Shown piece after piece: positions 1 through 5,852 of a stretch of DNA of 13,156 nt (position 1 is its first letter; every line of letters starts with the position of its first letter). This stretch comes from Pseudomonadota bacterium. GTDB lineage: Bacteria > Pseudomonadota > Gammaproteobacteria > Xanthomonadales > Xanthomonadaceae. The position numbers were made by a program, and so were the translations under genes. Where the stretch lies: NCBI GenBank assembly GCA_023395465.1, contig JAEWZE010000125.1, positions 1-13,156 on the forward strand, in the 5' to 3' direction. Below the pieces are notes generated by a model that was not told the origin of the DNA, did no database searches, and saw nothing but the letters and a program-made list of their open reading frames with translations.

Positions 1-435
1 ATCGCCTTCGGCCGCGGCCACCAGTTGCCGCGATCCCAGCGGCTGCAGCCGCGCCGAGTACGCGCGCGCATCGCGCGCCTGCGCCTGCGCGGCGGCGAGA
101 TTGGCGCGCAGCTGGTCGATGTCCTCGCTGCGTGCGCCATTGCGCAGTTCTTCCAGCATCTGGCGCTGGCGCGCGACGTCGGCCTCGGCCGCGGCCAGCT
201 GCGCATCGCCGCGCGACGACTCCAGGCTGAGGATGCGCGCGCCGGCCTCGACCCGCTGGCCTTCGCGCACCACGATCTCGGCGATGCGTTCGGCGGCCGG
301 CGCCGGCAGCGCGATGCGATCGTATTCCAGCGTGCCCAGGGCCTGCGGCGGCGCCTGCCGGCAGCCGGCGAGCAGCAGCAAGGCAACGGACAGTGCGGCG
401 GCGCACAGCGCGCGCGACGGGGTGCAGACGGTCAT
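1..435 (-). CDS. YbhG/HlyD-type membrane-fusion lipoprotein (partial, C-terminus outside window)
   Basis: The first 145 residues read open from an ATG at 435 down to base 1, so the gene is cut by the window edge. The N-terminus has a short hydrophobic signal ending in the lipobox LAGC (Cys25), so the product is probably a lipoprotein anchored in the periplasm. After it come a biotinyl-lipoyl-like half (about residues 34-70, with VVREGQRVEAG around 55-65) and a long Ala/Gln/Glu/Arg-rich coiled-coil hairpin (about 75-130). This is the layout of periplasmic adaptors of ABC-2 or RND exporters. The segment LRNGARSEDIDQ recalls the YbhG subfamily, which works with ABC-2 exporters in E. coli. The start codon overlaps the stop of the upstream tetR gene (ATGA), so the two are translationally coupled and the repressor probably controls the pump. 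The rest of the exporter should lie beyond base 1. It could instead be an RND adaptor, since only the N-terminal third is visible. Confidence 0.85.
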   Translation of the reverse strand, partial: MTVCTPSRALCAAALSVALLLLAGCRQAPPQALGTLEYDRIALPAPAAERIAEIVVREGQRVEAGARILSLESSRGDAQLAAAEADVARQRQMLEELRNGARSEDIDQLRANLAAAQAQARDARAYSARLQPLGSRQLVAAAEGD

Positions 436-1112
436 TCGGGCAGCTCCAGCCCGCGCAGGAGCAACGCAAGCGCGTGGTCGCGGATATCGTCGATGCCGAG
501 CGATTCGCTGTCGAAGATCTGGCGCCAGATCGGCGTGCCCGCGGCCGGAAACAGGGTCAGTCCCACCAGCGACACCATCAGCAGGCGCGGATCGAGCGCC
601 GGATTGAGCCGGCCGGCGGCCTGCTCCGCGGCAAAGCGCGCCGCCAGCACGCCGGCGATCTGCGGCGCCAGCCGCTGCGCCAGCAGGTCGCGCAGGCTGC
701 CGCCTTCGCTGACCACCTCGCGGATCCACAGCGGCGCCAGCCAGGCATGGCGACGCACCGCGTCGCACAGTGCGTCGACGAAGGCGCTGAGCACCTCGCG
801 CAGCGGGGCGTCGGGCATGCCCAGCAGGAGGTCGCGGATCCGGGTGAAGACGGGCATCAGCCGTTCGGCGGTCACCGCCTCGCGCAGGCCGGCCGCATCG
901 CCGAAGTAGTAATGCACCAGCGCCGGCGTGACGCCCGCACTGTCGGCGATGTCGCGCAGGCTGGTCGCGGCGATTCCGCGACGCACGTAGCAGGCCAGCG
1001 CGGCATCGAGCACCAGGCTGCGGCGGTCGGCATCGTCGGGCGGACGGCCCGGCGCGCGCTGTGCGGTCCGACCGGGGGGAGACGGGCGTTTCGGAGCGGG
1101 CTTGCGTTCCAT
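432..1112 (-). CDS. TetR-family transcriptional repressor, likely regulator of the adjacent exporter
   Basis: This 226-residue protein begins with a basic, proline-rich arm (residues 1-27). A typical TetR helix-turn-helix domain follows at about 30-76, including ILDAAL-type helix 1 (LVLDAALACYVRRG) and the recognition region SLRDIADSAGVTPALVHYYF. The remaining 150 residues are helical and would bind ligand and form the dimer. The C-terminal half, with WIREVVSEGG and the GTPIWRQIF stretch, resembles TetR regulators encoded beside YbhG/HlyD exporters (CecR-like), though the family was judged by eye. Its stop overlaps the ATG of the membrane-fusion gene by four bases. The gene is divergent from phoH. 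An AT-rich inverted repeat lies directly in its promoter, which fits autorepression. The inducer cannot be read from sequence. Confidence 0.9.
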   Translation of the reverse strand: MERKPAPKRPSPPGRTAQRAPGRPPDDADRRSLVLDAALACYVRRGIAATSLRDIADSAGVTPALVHYYFGDAAGLREAVTAERLMPVFTRIRDLLLGMPDAPLREVLSAFVDALCDAVRRHAWLAPLWIREVVSEGGSLRDLLAQRLAPQIAGVLAARFAAEQAAGRLNPALDPRLLMVSLVGLTLFPAAGTPIWRQIFDSESLGIDDIRDHALALLLRGLELPE

Positions 1113-1119
1113 GCGGCAG

Positions 1120-1143
1120 ATATTAATTGCTCAATCAATTAAT
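1120..1143 (-). promoter_or_regulatory. Candidate TetR operator overlapping the tetR -10 element
   Basis: Arms ATTAATTG (1122-1129) and CAATTAAT (1136-1143) are exact reverse complements around a six-base spacer, an AT-rich island in a very GC-rich region. On the minus strand a good -10 hexamer TAATAT (1125-1120) overlaps the repeat and ends seven bases before the tetR ATG, so tetR may be transcribed as a leaderless mRNA. A repressor bound here would block tetR and the coupled exporter gene. The site is about 58 bases upstream of the phoH -10-like element, so an effect on phoH is less certain. The structure is seen; its role is inferred. Confidence 0.6.
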
Positions 1144-1200
1144 GCTCGAACACGGCCTGAATGCGAAGCGTCCACCACCCGGCCCGACGGTCGGGTGCGC

Positions 1201-1206
1201 TACCCT
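1201..1206 (+). promoter_or_regulatory. Possible -10 element of phoH (near-leaderless start)
   Basis: TACCCT lies nine bases before the phoH ATG at 1216. No Shine-Dalgarno-like purine run is present between them, and no convincing -35 was found at the expected distance. Transcription starting 6-8 bases downstream would leave almost no leader. This is weak evidence taken alone, but the same arrangement recurs at ybeY and tetR. Confidence 0.3.
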
Positions 1207-1215
1207 GCGCCGCCT

Positions 1216-2193
1216 ATGGCACACCAGACCCAGCGCGACTTCACCCTCGACCCGGCCGACACCGAACGGCTGGCCAACCTCGGCGGTCCCTTCGACGCCC
1301 ACCTGCGCCAGATCGAGCTGCGGCTCGGCGTGGAGATCGCCAACCGCGGCAACGTGTTCCGCGTGTCCGGTCCCGACTCACGGATGGTGGCGCAGGCCGA
1401 ACGCCTGCTGCGCGATCTGTACGAAGAGGCCGCCACCGAAACCTTCGACAGCAACGCGATCAACCTGCGGCTCAACGACGCCAACGTCGACCGCGCCGGC
1501 GACACCACGCCGCAGGACGTCGCGATCCGGGTCAAGCGCGGCACCATCCGCGGCCGCGGCGCCAACCAGGCGAAATACCTGCACGCGATCGCCACCCACG
1601 ACATCAACTTCGGCATCGGCCCGGCCGGCACCGGCAAGACCTTCCTGGCCGTGGCGATGGCGGTGGAAGCGCTCAACGAATCGCGGGTGCAGCGCGTGGT
1701 GCTGGTGCGCCCTGCGGTGGAGGCCGGCGAGAAGCTCGGCTTCCTGCCCGGCGACCTCAGCCAGAAGGTCGATCCCTACCTGCGCCCGCTGTACGACGCA
1801 CTCTACGAGATGCTCGGCGTGGAGAAGGTGCTCAAGCTGCTGGAACGCAACGTCATCGAGATCGCGCCCCTGGCCTACATGCGCGGGCGCACGCTCAACG
1901 ATGCCTTCGTGATCCTGGACGAGGCGCAGAACACGACCATCGAACAGATGAAGATGTTCCTGACCCGGCTCGGTTTCGGCTCGACCGCCGTGGTCACCGG
2001 CGACATGACCCAGATCGACCTGCCCAAGCACGTGAAGTCCGGCCTCAAGGACGCGATCGAGGTGCTGCGCGACGTCGGCGGCGTGAGCTTCACCTTCTTC
2101 GAGGCCCGCGACGTGGTCCGCCACCCGCTGGTGGCCCGGATCGTCGATGCCTACGACCGTCGCGACGCGGACGGAGCGACCGCCGCGGGGTAG
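1216..2193 (+). CDS. phoH: PhoH family ATPase / YbeZ
   Basis: This 325-residue cytoplasmic P-loop protein matches the usual length of the PhoH/YbeZ family. An N-terminal KH-like or PhoH-specific part (residues 1-110) precedes the ATPase core. Walker A is GPAGTGKT (135-142), Walker B is VILDEAQNT (232-240), and the motif TGDMTQIDLP (261-270) is the expected sensor region. In other bacteria YbeZ acts with the endoribonuclease YbeY in RNA and ribosome quality control. Here ybeY lies about 1 kb downstream, separated by an unrelated gene. The ATG at 1216 was chosen because MAHQTQRDFTLD fits the family N-terminus. Upstream in-frame ATGs (for example 1102) run through the tetR promoter and operator. 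No clear ribosome-binding site precedes 1216. Confidence 0.95.
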   Translation: MAHQTQRDFTLDPADTERLANLGGPFDAHLRQIELRLGVEIANRGNVFRVSGPDSRMVAQAERLLRDLYEEAATETFDSNAINLRLNDANVDRAGDTTPQDVAIRVKRGTIRGRGANQAKYLHAIATHDINFGIGPAGTGKTFLAVAMAVEALNESRVQRVVLVRPAVEAGEKLGFLPGDLSQKVDPYLRPLYDALYEMLGVEKVLKLLERNVIEIAPLAYMRGRTLNDAFVILDEAQNTTIEQMKMFLTRLGFGSTAVVTGDMTQIDLPKHVKSGLKDAIEVLRDVGGVSFTFFEARDVVRHPLVARIVDAYDRRDADGATAAG

Positions 2194-2204
2194 GATGGGT
2201 CCAT

Positions 2205-2222
2205 CGGGCGTGGGGACGCCCG
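2205..2222 (+). other. GC hairpin between phoH and the next gene
   Basis: CGGGCGT (2205-2211) and ACGCCCG (2216-2222) form a perfect seven-base-pair stem with a GGGG loop, 12 bases after the phoH stop and 15 before the next ATG. No U-tract follows, so it is not a standard intrinsic terminator. It could protect the phoH 3' end or fold in the leader of the next gene. A -10-like TAGGAT (2191-2196) overlaps the phoH stop codon. Confidence 0.4.
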
Positions 2223-2237
2223 CGACCGGGACCCGCC

Positions 2238-3203
2238 ATGCGCACCCTGCTGCTCGGATGCTGCGTCGCCTGTGCGCACGCCCTGTCATCCGCCTCCGCG
2301 ACCGCGGCGGATGACCCTCCCGCTCCCGCCTTCATCGAACGCACCCATGTCGTCGCCCCGCATCGGGTCGGCGATTTCGTCCTCGAGGCCACCCGCTACG
2401 ACGCCGGCAACCGCCTGGCGGGGGTGATGCTGCGCTACCTCGTGCCCGGACGCGATGAGACGCGCATCGACCTGTTCGTGTACCCGCATGGGCAATCCGG
2501 AGCCGAAGAGGCGCTCGACAAGGGCATGGCGGATTTCCACGCCAGCCTGGAGGCGGCCGTGCAGGCGGGTTACTTCCGCGGACTCGTGGCCGCGGATGCC
2601 GGGGAGTTCGACGTCGCGCTGCCCGCGGCCTCGACTGATGTGTCGTCGTCCGTCCCGGATCCGGACGCGGACCATGACCCAGGCCTCGAGGATCCGCCAG
2701 GGTCGCTGCCCGTCCAGGACGACTCGCGCGAGGCGCTGCTGGCGTCGCTGCTGGCCCGCGCGCCCCGCCACGTCGATGGGCGGGTGATCGAGCTGGGCTA
2801 CGACGCTCCCGGCGCGGGCGGGAACGACTGGTTCGCCATGCGTTCGCGCGGCTACCTGCTCTACCGCCAGCTCCACTTCTTCAAGGGCCGGATCAGCGCG
2901 GCCGAATCCCGGATCGGCCTGGACGAGTTCACGGCGCTCGCCGACCGCGCCATGCGGGAACTCGTCCCCGCGGTGCAGGCCTACAACGTCGGCGGTTGCG
3001 GCGATACGACGATCCACGTCGACTCCGATCTGGAAGAACAGGCGCTGGGGGAGGCGCTGATGCGGCAGCTCGTGGCCGCCGAGATCGGCAGCGCGGCGCG
3101 CAACTGCCACCGCACGCTCGACGAGGAGGCGCTGGCCGCCCTGGCGCAGGACGCGGAGATCGTGACGATCGACTACGCGCCCGAGGACTGGGGCGGGCAC
3201 TGA
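2238..3203 (+). CDS. Exported protein of unknown function between phoH and ybeY
   Basis: This 321-residue protein belongs to no family I can name. A short cationic start and hydrophobic stretch ending in SATAADD (around residues 18-26) looks like a Sec signal peptide cleaved after an AxA motif, so a periplasmic location is likely. Residues 33-130 include the conserved-looking stretch HVVAPHRVGDFVLEATRYD. An acidic, proline-rich, low-complexity linker spans about 135-160. The C-terminal half (about 170-315) contains YLLYRQLHFFKGRIS and the cysteine motif VGGCGD; a second cysteine lies in RNCHRTL. No transmembrane helix is visible in the mature part and no catalytic motif was recognised. The start at 2238 was chosen because it gives the signal peptide; the frame stays open far upstream only as a shadow of phoH. 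It is co-oriented with phoH and ybeY and 44 bases upstream of ybeY. Confidence 0.8.
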   Translation: MRTLLLGCCVACAHALSSASATAADDPPAPAFIERTHVVAPHRVGDFVLEATRYDAGNRLAGVMLRYLVPGRDETRIDLFVYPHGQSGAEEALDKGMADFHASLEAAVQAGYFRGLVAADAGEFDVALPAASTDVSSSVPDPDADHDPGLEDPPGSLPVQDDSREALLASLLARAPRHVDGRVIELGYDAPGAGGNDWFAMRSRGYLLYRQLHFFKGRISAAESRIGLDEFTALADRAMRELVPAVQAYNVGGCGDTTIHVDSDLEEQALGEALMRQLVAAEIGSAARNCHRTLDEEALAALAQDAEIVTIDYAPEDWGGH

Positions 3204-3234
3204 CGCGCGGGCGCTCCGGGCGCGACCGGGCGGT

Positions 3235-3240
3235 TAGACT
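3235..3240 (+). promoter_or_regulatory. Possible -10 element giving a leaderless ybeY transcript
   Basis: TAGACT lies seven bases before the ybeY ATG at 3248, in the gap after the unknown exported-protein gene. No Shine-Dalgarno sequence precedes this ATG. The same hexamer precedes corC at 5799-5804. The -35 region is not convincing, so the call rests on position and recurrence. Confidence 0.4.
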
Positions 3241-3247
3241 GGTCGCC

Positions 3248-3736
3248 ATGACCAAGGGCCCCATCCGTCTCGATATCGCCGTCGGTTACGCCCTCCCGCG
3301 CAAGGGCCTGCCTTCGGCGGTCTCGTTCCGGCGCTGGGCCACGGCCGCACTGGCCGGGCGCATCCGCGAGGCCGACCTGGCGATCCGCCTGGTCGGGAGC
3401 AAGGAAGGTCGCGCGCTCAACCGCCACTACCGCGGCAAGGACTATGCGACCAACGTGCTGAGCTTTCCCGCCGAGCTGCCCGAGGGCCTGCCGCCGGGCG
3501 TCCGCATGCCGCTGCTCGGCGACCTCGTCATCTGCGCACCGGTGGTGGCGCGCGAAGCGCGCGAACAGGGCAAGGTCCTGAACGCGCACTACGCGCACCT
3601 CACCGTCCATGGCGCGTTGCACCTGCTGGGCTGGAACCACGAGGACAGCCGCGAGGCCGAAGCGATGGAGCAGCTCGAACGCGACATCCTCGCCGGCCTC
3701 GGCATGGACGATCCCTACGCCTCCGCGGACCATTAG
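3248..3736 (+). CDS. ybeY: Endoribonuclease YbeY, rRNA maturation factor
   Basis: This 162-residue protein has the YbeY (UPF0054) layout and length. The zinc site H-x3-H-x5-H is complete at His121, His125 and His131 within HGALHLLGWNHE, and the upstream family blocks YATNVLSFP and LLGDLVIC are present. YbeY is a metal-dependent single-strand RNase needed for 16S rRNA 3'-end processing and 70S quality control, and works with YbeZ. One point stands out: the residue before the third histidine is Asn130, where the family usually has Asp (GYDH or GWDH). The ATG at 3248 fits the family N-terminus; upstream starts in this frame run through the previous gene. A -10-like TAGACT sits seven bases before the ATG, suggesting a leaderless mRNA separate from phoH. 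Confidence 0.95.
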   Translation: MTKGPIRLDIAVGYALPRKGLPSAVSFRRWATAALAGRIREADLAIRLVGSKEGRALNRHYRGKDYATNVLSFPAELPEGLPPGVRMPLLGDLVICAPVVAREAREQGKVLNAHYAHLTVHGALHLLGWNHEDSREAEAMEQLERDILAGLGMDDPYASADH

Positions 3737-3774
3737 GCCCGACGGAAGGCCGCGGCGAAGCGACCTCGTCGGGC
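3737..3774 (+). terminator. Stem-loop directly after the ybeY stop
   Basis: GCCCGACG (3737-3744) pairs perfectly with CGTCGGGC (3767-3774) across a 22-base loop, starting at the first base after the ybeY stop. There is no U-tract, so it is not a textbook intrinsic terminator. Its position between the 3' ends of two convergent genes (ybeY and the minus-strand cysteine-rich gene) fits an end-of-transcript or mRNA-stabilising hairpin. Confidence 0.4.
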
Positions 3775-3841
3775 GGCACTGGATACACGCGGCAACGGCA
3801 GCCGGGGCCGACGCAGCGACGTTGCAGGGCGTCCGGGCCTA

Positions 3842-4321
3842 CTAGAGGCAGTCGATCAGCGCGTCCATGACGCTGCGCTGTTGCCCGGGCAGCGGCGCGT
3901 ACAGCGGCGCGTCGACCGCGAGCGCATCGAGCAGGTGGTCGATGCGCGTGCCCGCCCCGAGCGGCATCCGGCACTCCCAGAACGCCCGCTGGACCCCGAT
4001 CCTGCCGGTCGCCTGGGCGATTTCCTCCTGGCTGGCCGCGAACGTCCACACGCACATCCCGACACGGCCGCTGCTGCGGTGCACCGAACAACTGAACCGC
4101 AACGGCTGGATGTTGCTGTAGTCGCCCTCGCAGAAGGTATCGCCGCAGATCCAGTCGAAATCGCGCCGCAGGTTGCGCACCAGGGTGAACCAGGCCTCGT
4201 ACTGCGCCTCGGTCTCGAAGAACTCGACCGCATCGCCGTAGCCGGGACGGTCGGCGGCCAGCGCGGCAGCGGGCACCAGGCAGGCCAGCAGGCCTGCCGC
4301 GAGAATGGTCTTGCTGGACAT
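3842..4321 (-). CDS. Small secreted six-cysteine protein, function unknown
   Basis: This 159-residue product starts with a clear Sec signal peptide ending in AALAAD (cleavage near residue 23). The ATG at 4321 is supported by a strong Shine-Dalgarno sequence, GGGAGG, six bases upstream on the minus strand; the frame's upstream extension is a shadow of the divergent gene. The mature part has six cysteines: two in ICGDTFCEG, one in RFSCSV, one in GMCVW, one in FWECRM and one in the C-terminal DCL. An even count suggests up to three disulfides and a periplasmic or extracellular fold. No enzyme motif is visible. I have an unverified memory of similar proteins (the CGDTFCEGDYSN block) as hypotheticals in Xanthomonadaceae. 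It is convergent with ybeY and divergent, across 201 bases, from the toxin-like gene. That position makes an accessory or second immunity role possible but unproven. Confidence 0.85.
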   Translation of the reverse strand: MSSKTILAAGLLACLVPAAALAADRPGYGDAVEFFETEAQYEAWFTLVRNLRRDFDWICGDTFCEGDYSNIQPLRFSCSVHRSSGRVGMCVWTFAASQEEIAQATGRIGVQRAFWECRMPLGAGTRIDHLLDALAVDAPLYAPLPGQQRSVMDALIDCL

Positions 4322-4462
4322 GGACGTCCTCCCTGACGTCGTCGATGAAGTTCCAGCATGGACGCATCCCCCGGCGCGGGCCATCGGTGCTCGCCGCAGC
4401 CGCGCGTCGGAAAACTCCGGCCCCGCGTCGGCCCGTGGCAGGCAGCGCGGGTTTTCCCCAGA

Positions 4463-4492
4463 TTGCCCCGCCGCGAATGGGGACAGCACAAT
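4463..4492 (+). promoter_or_regulatory. Possible promoter of the toxin-immunity pair
   Basis: TTGCCC (4463-4468) and CACAAT (4487-4492) are separated by 18 bases and lie 30 bases before the ATG at 4523. Each half matches the sigma-70 consensus only in part. The surrounding 201-base divergent region (4322-4522) holds no other gene I can support. Confidence 0.3.
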
Positions 4493-4522
4493 CGGGCCAT
4501 CCCCCATCCGTGCAGGGTTCCC

Positions 4523-5491
4523 ATGGGCGTGTTCGACAGCATCGGCAACGGGCTTTCCCAGGTCGGAGGGGTGTTCAAGGGCGCAGGCGAAACGCTGTGG
4601 GAGACCGGCAAGGGCGTGGTCGACCTGGGCGTGGGCGTGGCGAAAACCGGCTACGACCTGAGTGGTGCGGGCCTGGTGACCGACGCCTACGAAGGCCTGA
4701 CCGGCCAGGACGCGCCGGACTGGCTGCCCTCCGCGCAGCGCGGCGCGGACCGCGTCGAGAACGCGTTCGAGACCGCGGCCACCATCGCCCGCAACCCGGG
4801 GCTGCTGGTCGATGCCGTGGTCGAGCCGATCGTGGACGACTGGAACAACGGCAACTACGGCGAGGCGATCGGACGGGGGCTGACCGAGGCGGTGCTGGTG
4901 GTCGTCGGCACCAAGGGCGTGGACAAGGCGGCCAAGGGTGCGCGCGTGGCCGATGCCGCGGCGGACACGGCCGACGCCGCGCGTGCGGCGAGCCGCCTCG
5001 ACAATGCCGCGCCATTGACGCGCGCGCAGGCCGACGAGATCACCGCCCTGCCCAAGGGCAGCCGGCCGGATCCCTCCGAATACCTCTCGCCGCAGTACAT
5101 CAGCGAGCACCTGGCCCTGTTCGATGATGGCGCCACGCGCTTCCAGCTGCGCAGCGGCCTGGACAAGTACGGCCCCGGCCAGGTGGACGGCACCTCTTTC
5201 GTGATGCCGCGCGCCCAGGCCGATGCGCTGCTGGCCAATGCCGGGGGTGACCCTCGCGCGCTGGAACGCGCCCTGGGCCTGCCCGAGGGCCAGCTGGACG
5301 GCAACACGCTGATGCGGGTGGACTTCGAGCAGCCCCGGCAGCTGGACCTGCGCGTGCCGTCGGGCAACGAGGCGGGCGCGAACGATCTGTGGATCCCGGG
5401 TGGACGCCTGCCCGATGGCAGCGCGGAAGCCGTGATTGACGTTGGCGCGATCCCACCCTCAAGATACACCGCGACCCCGGTCGACCCCTGA
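4523..5491 (+). CDS. Polymorphic-toxin-like protein
   Basis: This 322-residue protein has a modular toxin-like build. Residues 1-60 are Gly/Val-rich with a short repeated pattern (GVFKGAG, GKGVVDLGVGVAKTG). Residues 85-160 carry NPGLLVDAVVEPIVDDWNNGNYGEAIGRG and an Ala-rich helical stretch, much like linker or pre-toxin segments of polymorphic toxins. Residues about 183-322 form a compact C-terminal domain with FDDGATRF, VDGTSFVMP, LGLPEGQL and the signature PSGNEAGANDLWIPGG (279-294) followed by EAVID. From memory, similar C-termini occur in LXG- and RHS-type toxins; I cannot name the catalytic activity. No signal peptide, PAAR, VgrG, RHS or LXG domain is visible, so the export route is unknown. 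ATG 4523 has an AGGG at short spacing; the upstream extension of the frame is not credible. A small gene follows after 16 bases as the likely immunity partner. The pair sits between ybeY and corC. Confidence 0.7.
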   Translation: MGVFDSIGNGLSQVGGVFKGAGETLWETGKGVVDLGVGVAKTGYDLSGAGLVTDAYEGLTGQDAPDWLPSAQRGADRVENAFETAATIARNPGLLVDAVVEPIVDDWNNGNYGEAIGRGLTEAVLVVVGTKGVDKAAKGARVADAAADTADAARAASRLDNAAPLTRAQADEITALPKGSRPDPSEYLSPQYISEHLALFDDGATRFQLRSGLDKYGPGQVDGTSFVMPRAQADALLANAGGDPRALERALGLPEGQLDGNTLMRVDFEQPRQLDLRVPSGNEAGANDLWIPGGRLPDGSAEAVIDVGAIPPSRYTATPVDP

Positions 5492-5507
5492 CGCCACCGG
5501 AAACGCC

Positions 5508-5771
5508 TTGAAATTCAACGATCTGTTCGTCAGCCGCGAGCACCGCTTCTCGCTTGGCATCGAGGAGGGCTCGGGCCGCTACTACCTCTCCATCCCGGTG
5601 GCCAACCGGATGGTGGATTACGAGGAGTACTACGAGATCGACCGTGCGGCGTTCGAGCGCTACCGGCTCGATCCTGCGGCCGCCGAGGGGCTGCTGGCCC
5701 GCTGCCGTGCCCGGGAAGCGGACGAACTGCTGATCCTGAAGCCCGGCAGCGACCGCGGCGTGGCGACCTGA
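5508..5771 (+). CDS. Putative immunity protein for the upstream toxin-like protein
   Basis: This 87-residue cytoplasmic protein has no signal peptide or membrane segment. Its sequence contains SREHRFSLGIEEGSGRYYLSIPVAN, read here as two blocks, then MVDYEEYYEID and a C-terminal block LLILKPGSDRG. It is acidic and rich in Tyr and Glu, as expected for a small inhibitor. I recall similar small proteins in unrelated bacteria but cannot verify it. The start is a TTG at 5508, preceded by GGAA four bases upstream. It gives the compact N-terminus MKFNDLF and a 16-base gap from the toxin stop. An ATG at 5436 in the same frame would overlap the toxin end and add 24 unlikely residues. Gene order, size and tight spacing fit a toxin-immunity pair, but the partner role is inferred from context. 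Confidence 0.7.
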   Translation: MKFNDLFVSREHRFSLGIEEGSGRYYLSIPVANRMVDYEEYYEIDRAAFERYRLDPAAAEGLLARCRAREADELLILKPGSDRGVAT

Positions 5772-5774
5772 CCG

Positions 5775-5804
5775 TTGGGTCGCCGGCCCGCAAGCGGCTA
5801 GACT
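5775..5804 (+). promoter_or_regulatory. Candidate corC promoter
   Basis: TTGGGT (5775-5780) and TAGACT (5799-5804) are spaced 18 bases apart, starting three bases after the immunity gene stop. A start near 5811 would give a leader of about 42 bases before the corC ATG at 5853. This would let corC be expressed independently of the inserted toxin-immunity genes. It is the best-formed sigma-70-like pair in the window. Confidence 0.5.
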
Positions 5805-5852
5805 TGTCCCTGCCGCCCGCGACGGGCGATTTCGAATCAGACACTTACTGCA

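Noticed and set aside
25..1142. Plus-strand open frames across the left edge
   Set aside because: They are Arg/Ala/Ser-rich and lie opposite the membrane-fusion and tetR genes, whose domains are clear on the minus strand.
1161..2237. Upstream extension of the exported-protein frame through phoH
   Set aside because: This part is an Arg/Pro-rich shadow of phoH. The ATG at 2238 gives a proper signal peptide and follows the phoH stop.
4323..4340. Two copies of the palindromic hexamer GACGTC six bases apart
   Set aside because: They flank the ribosome-binding site of the cysteine-rich gene, but hexamer repeats of this kind are common by chance in GC-rich DNA and no operator logic is apparent.
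4358..4522. Upstream extension of the toxin-like gene to an ATG at 4358
   Set aside because: The added residues are Arg/Pro-rich with no family character, run through the likely promoter, and the ATG at 4523 gives a typical toxin N-terminus.
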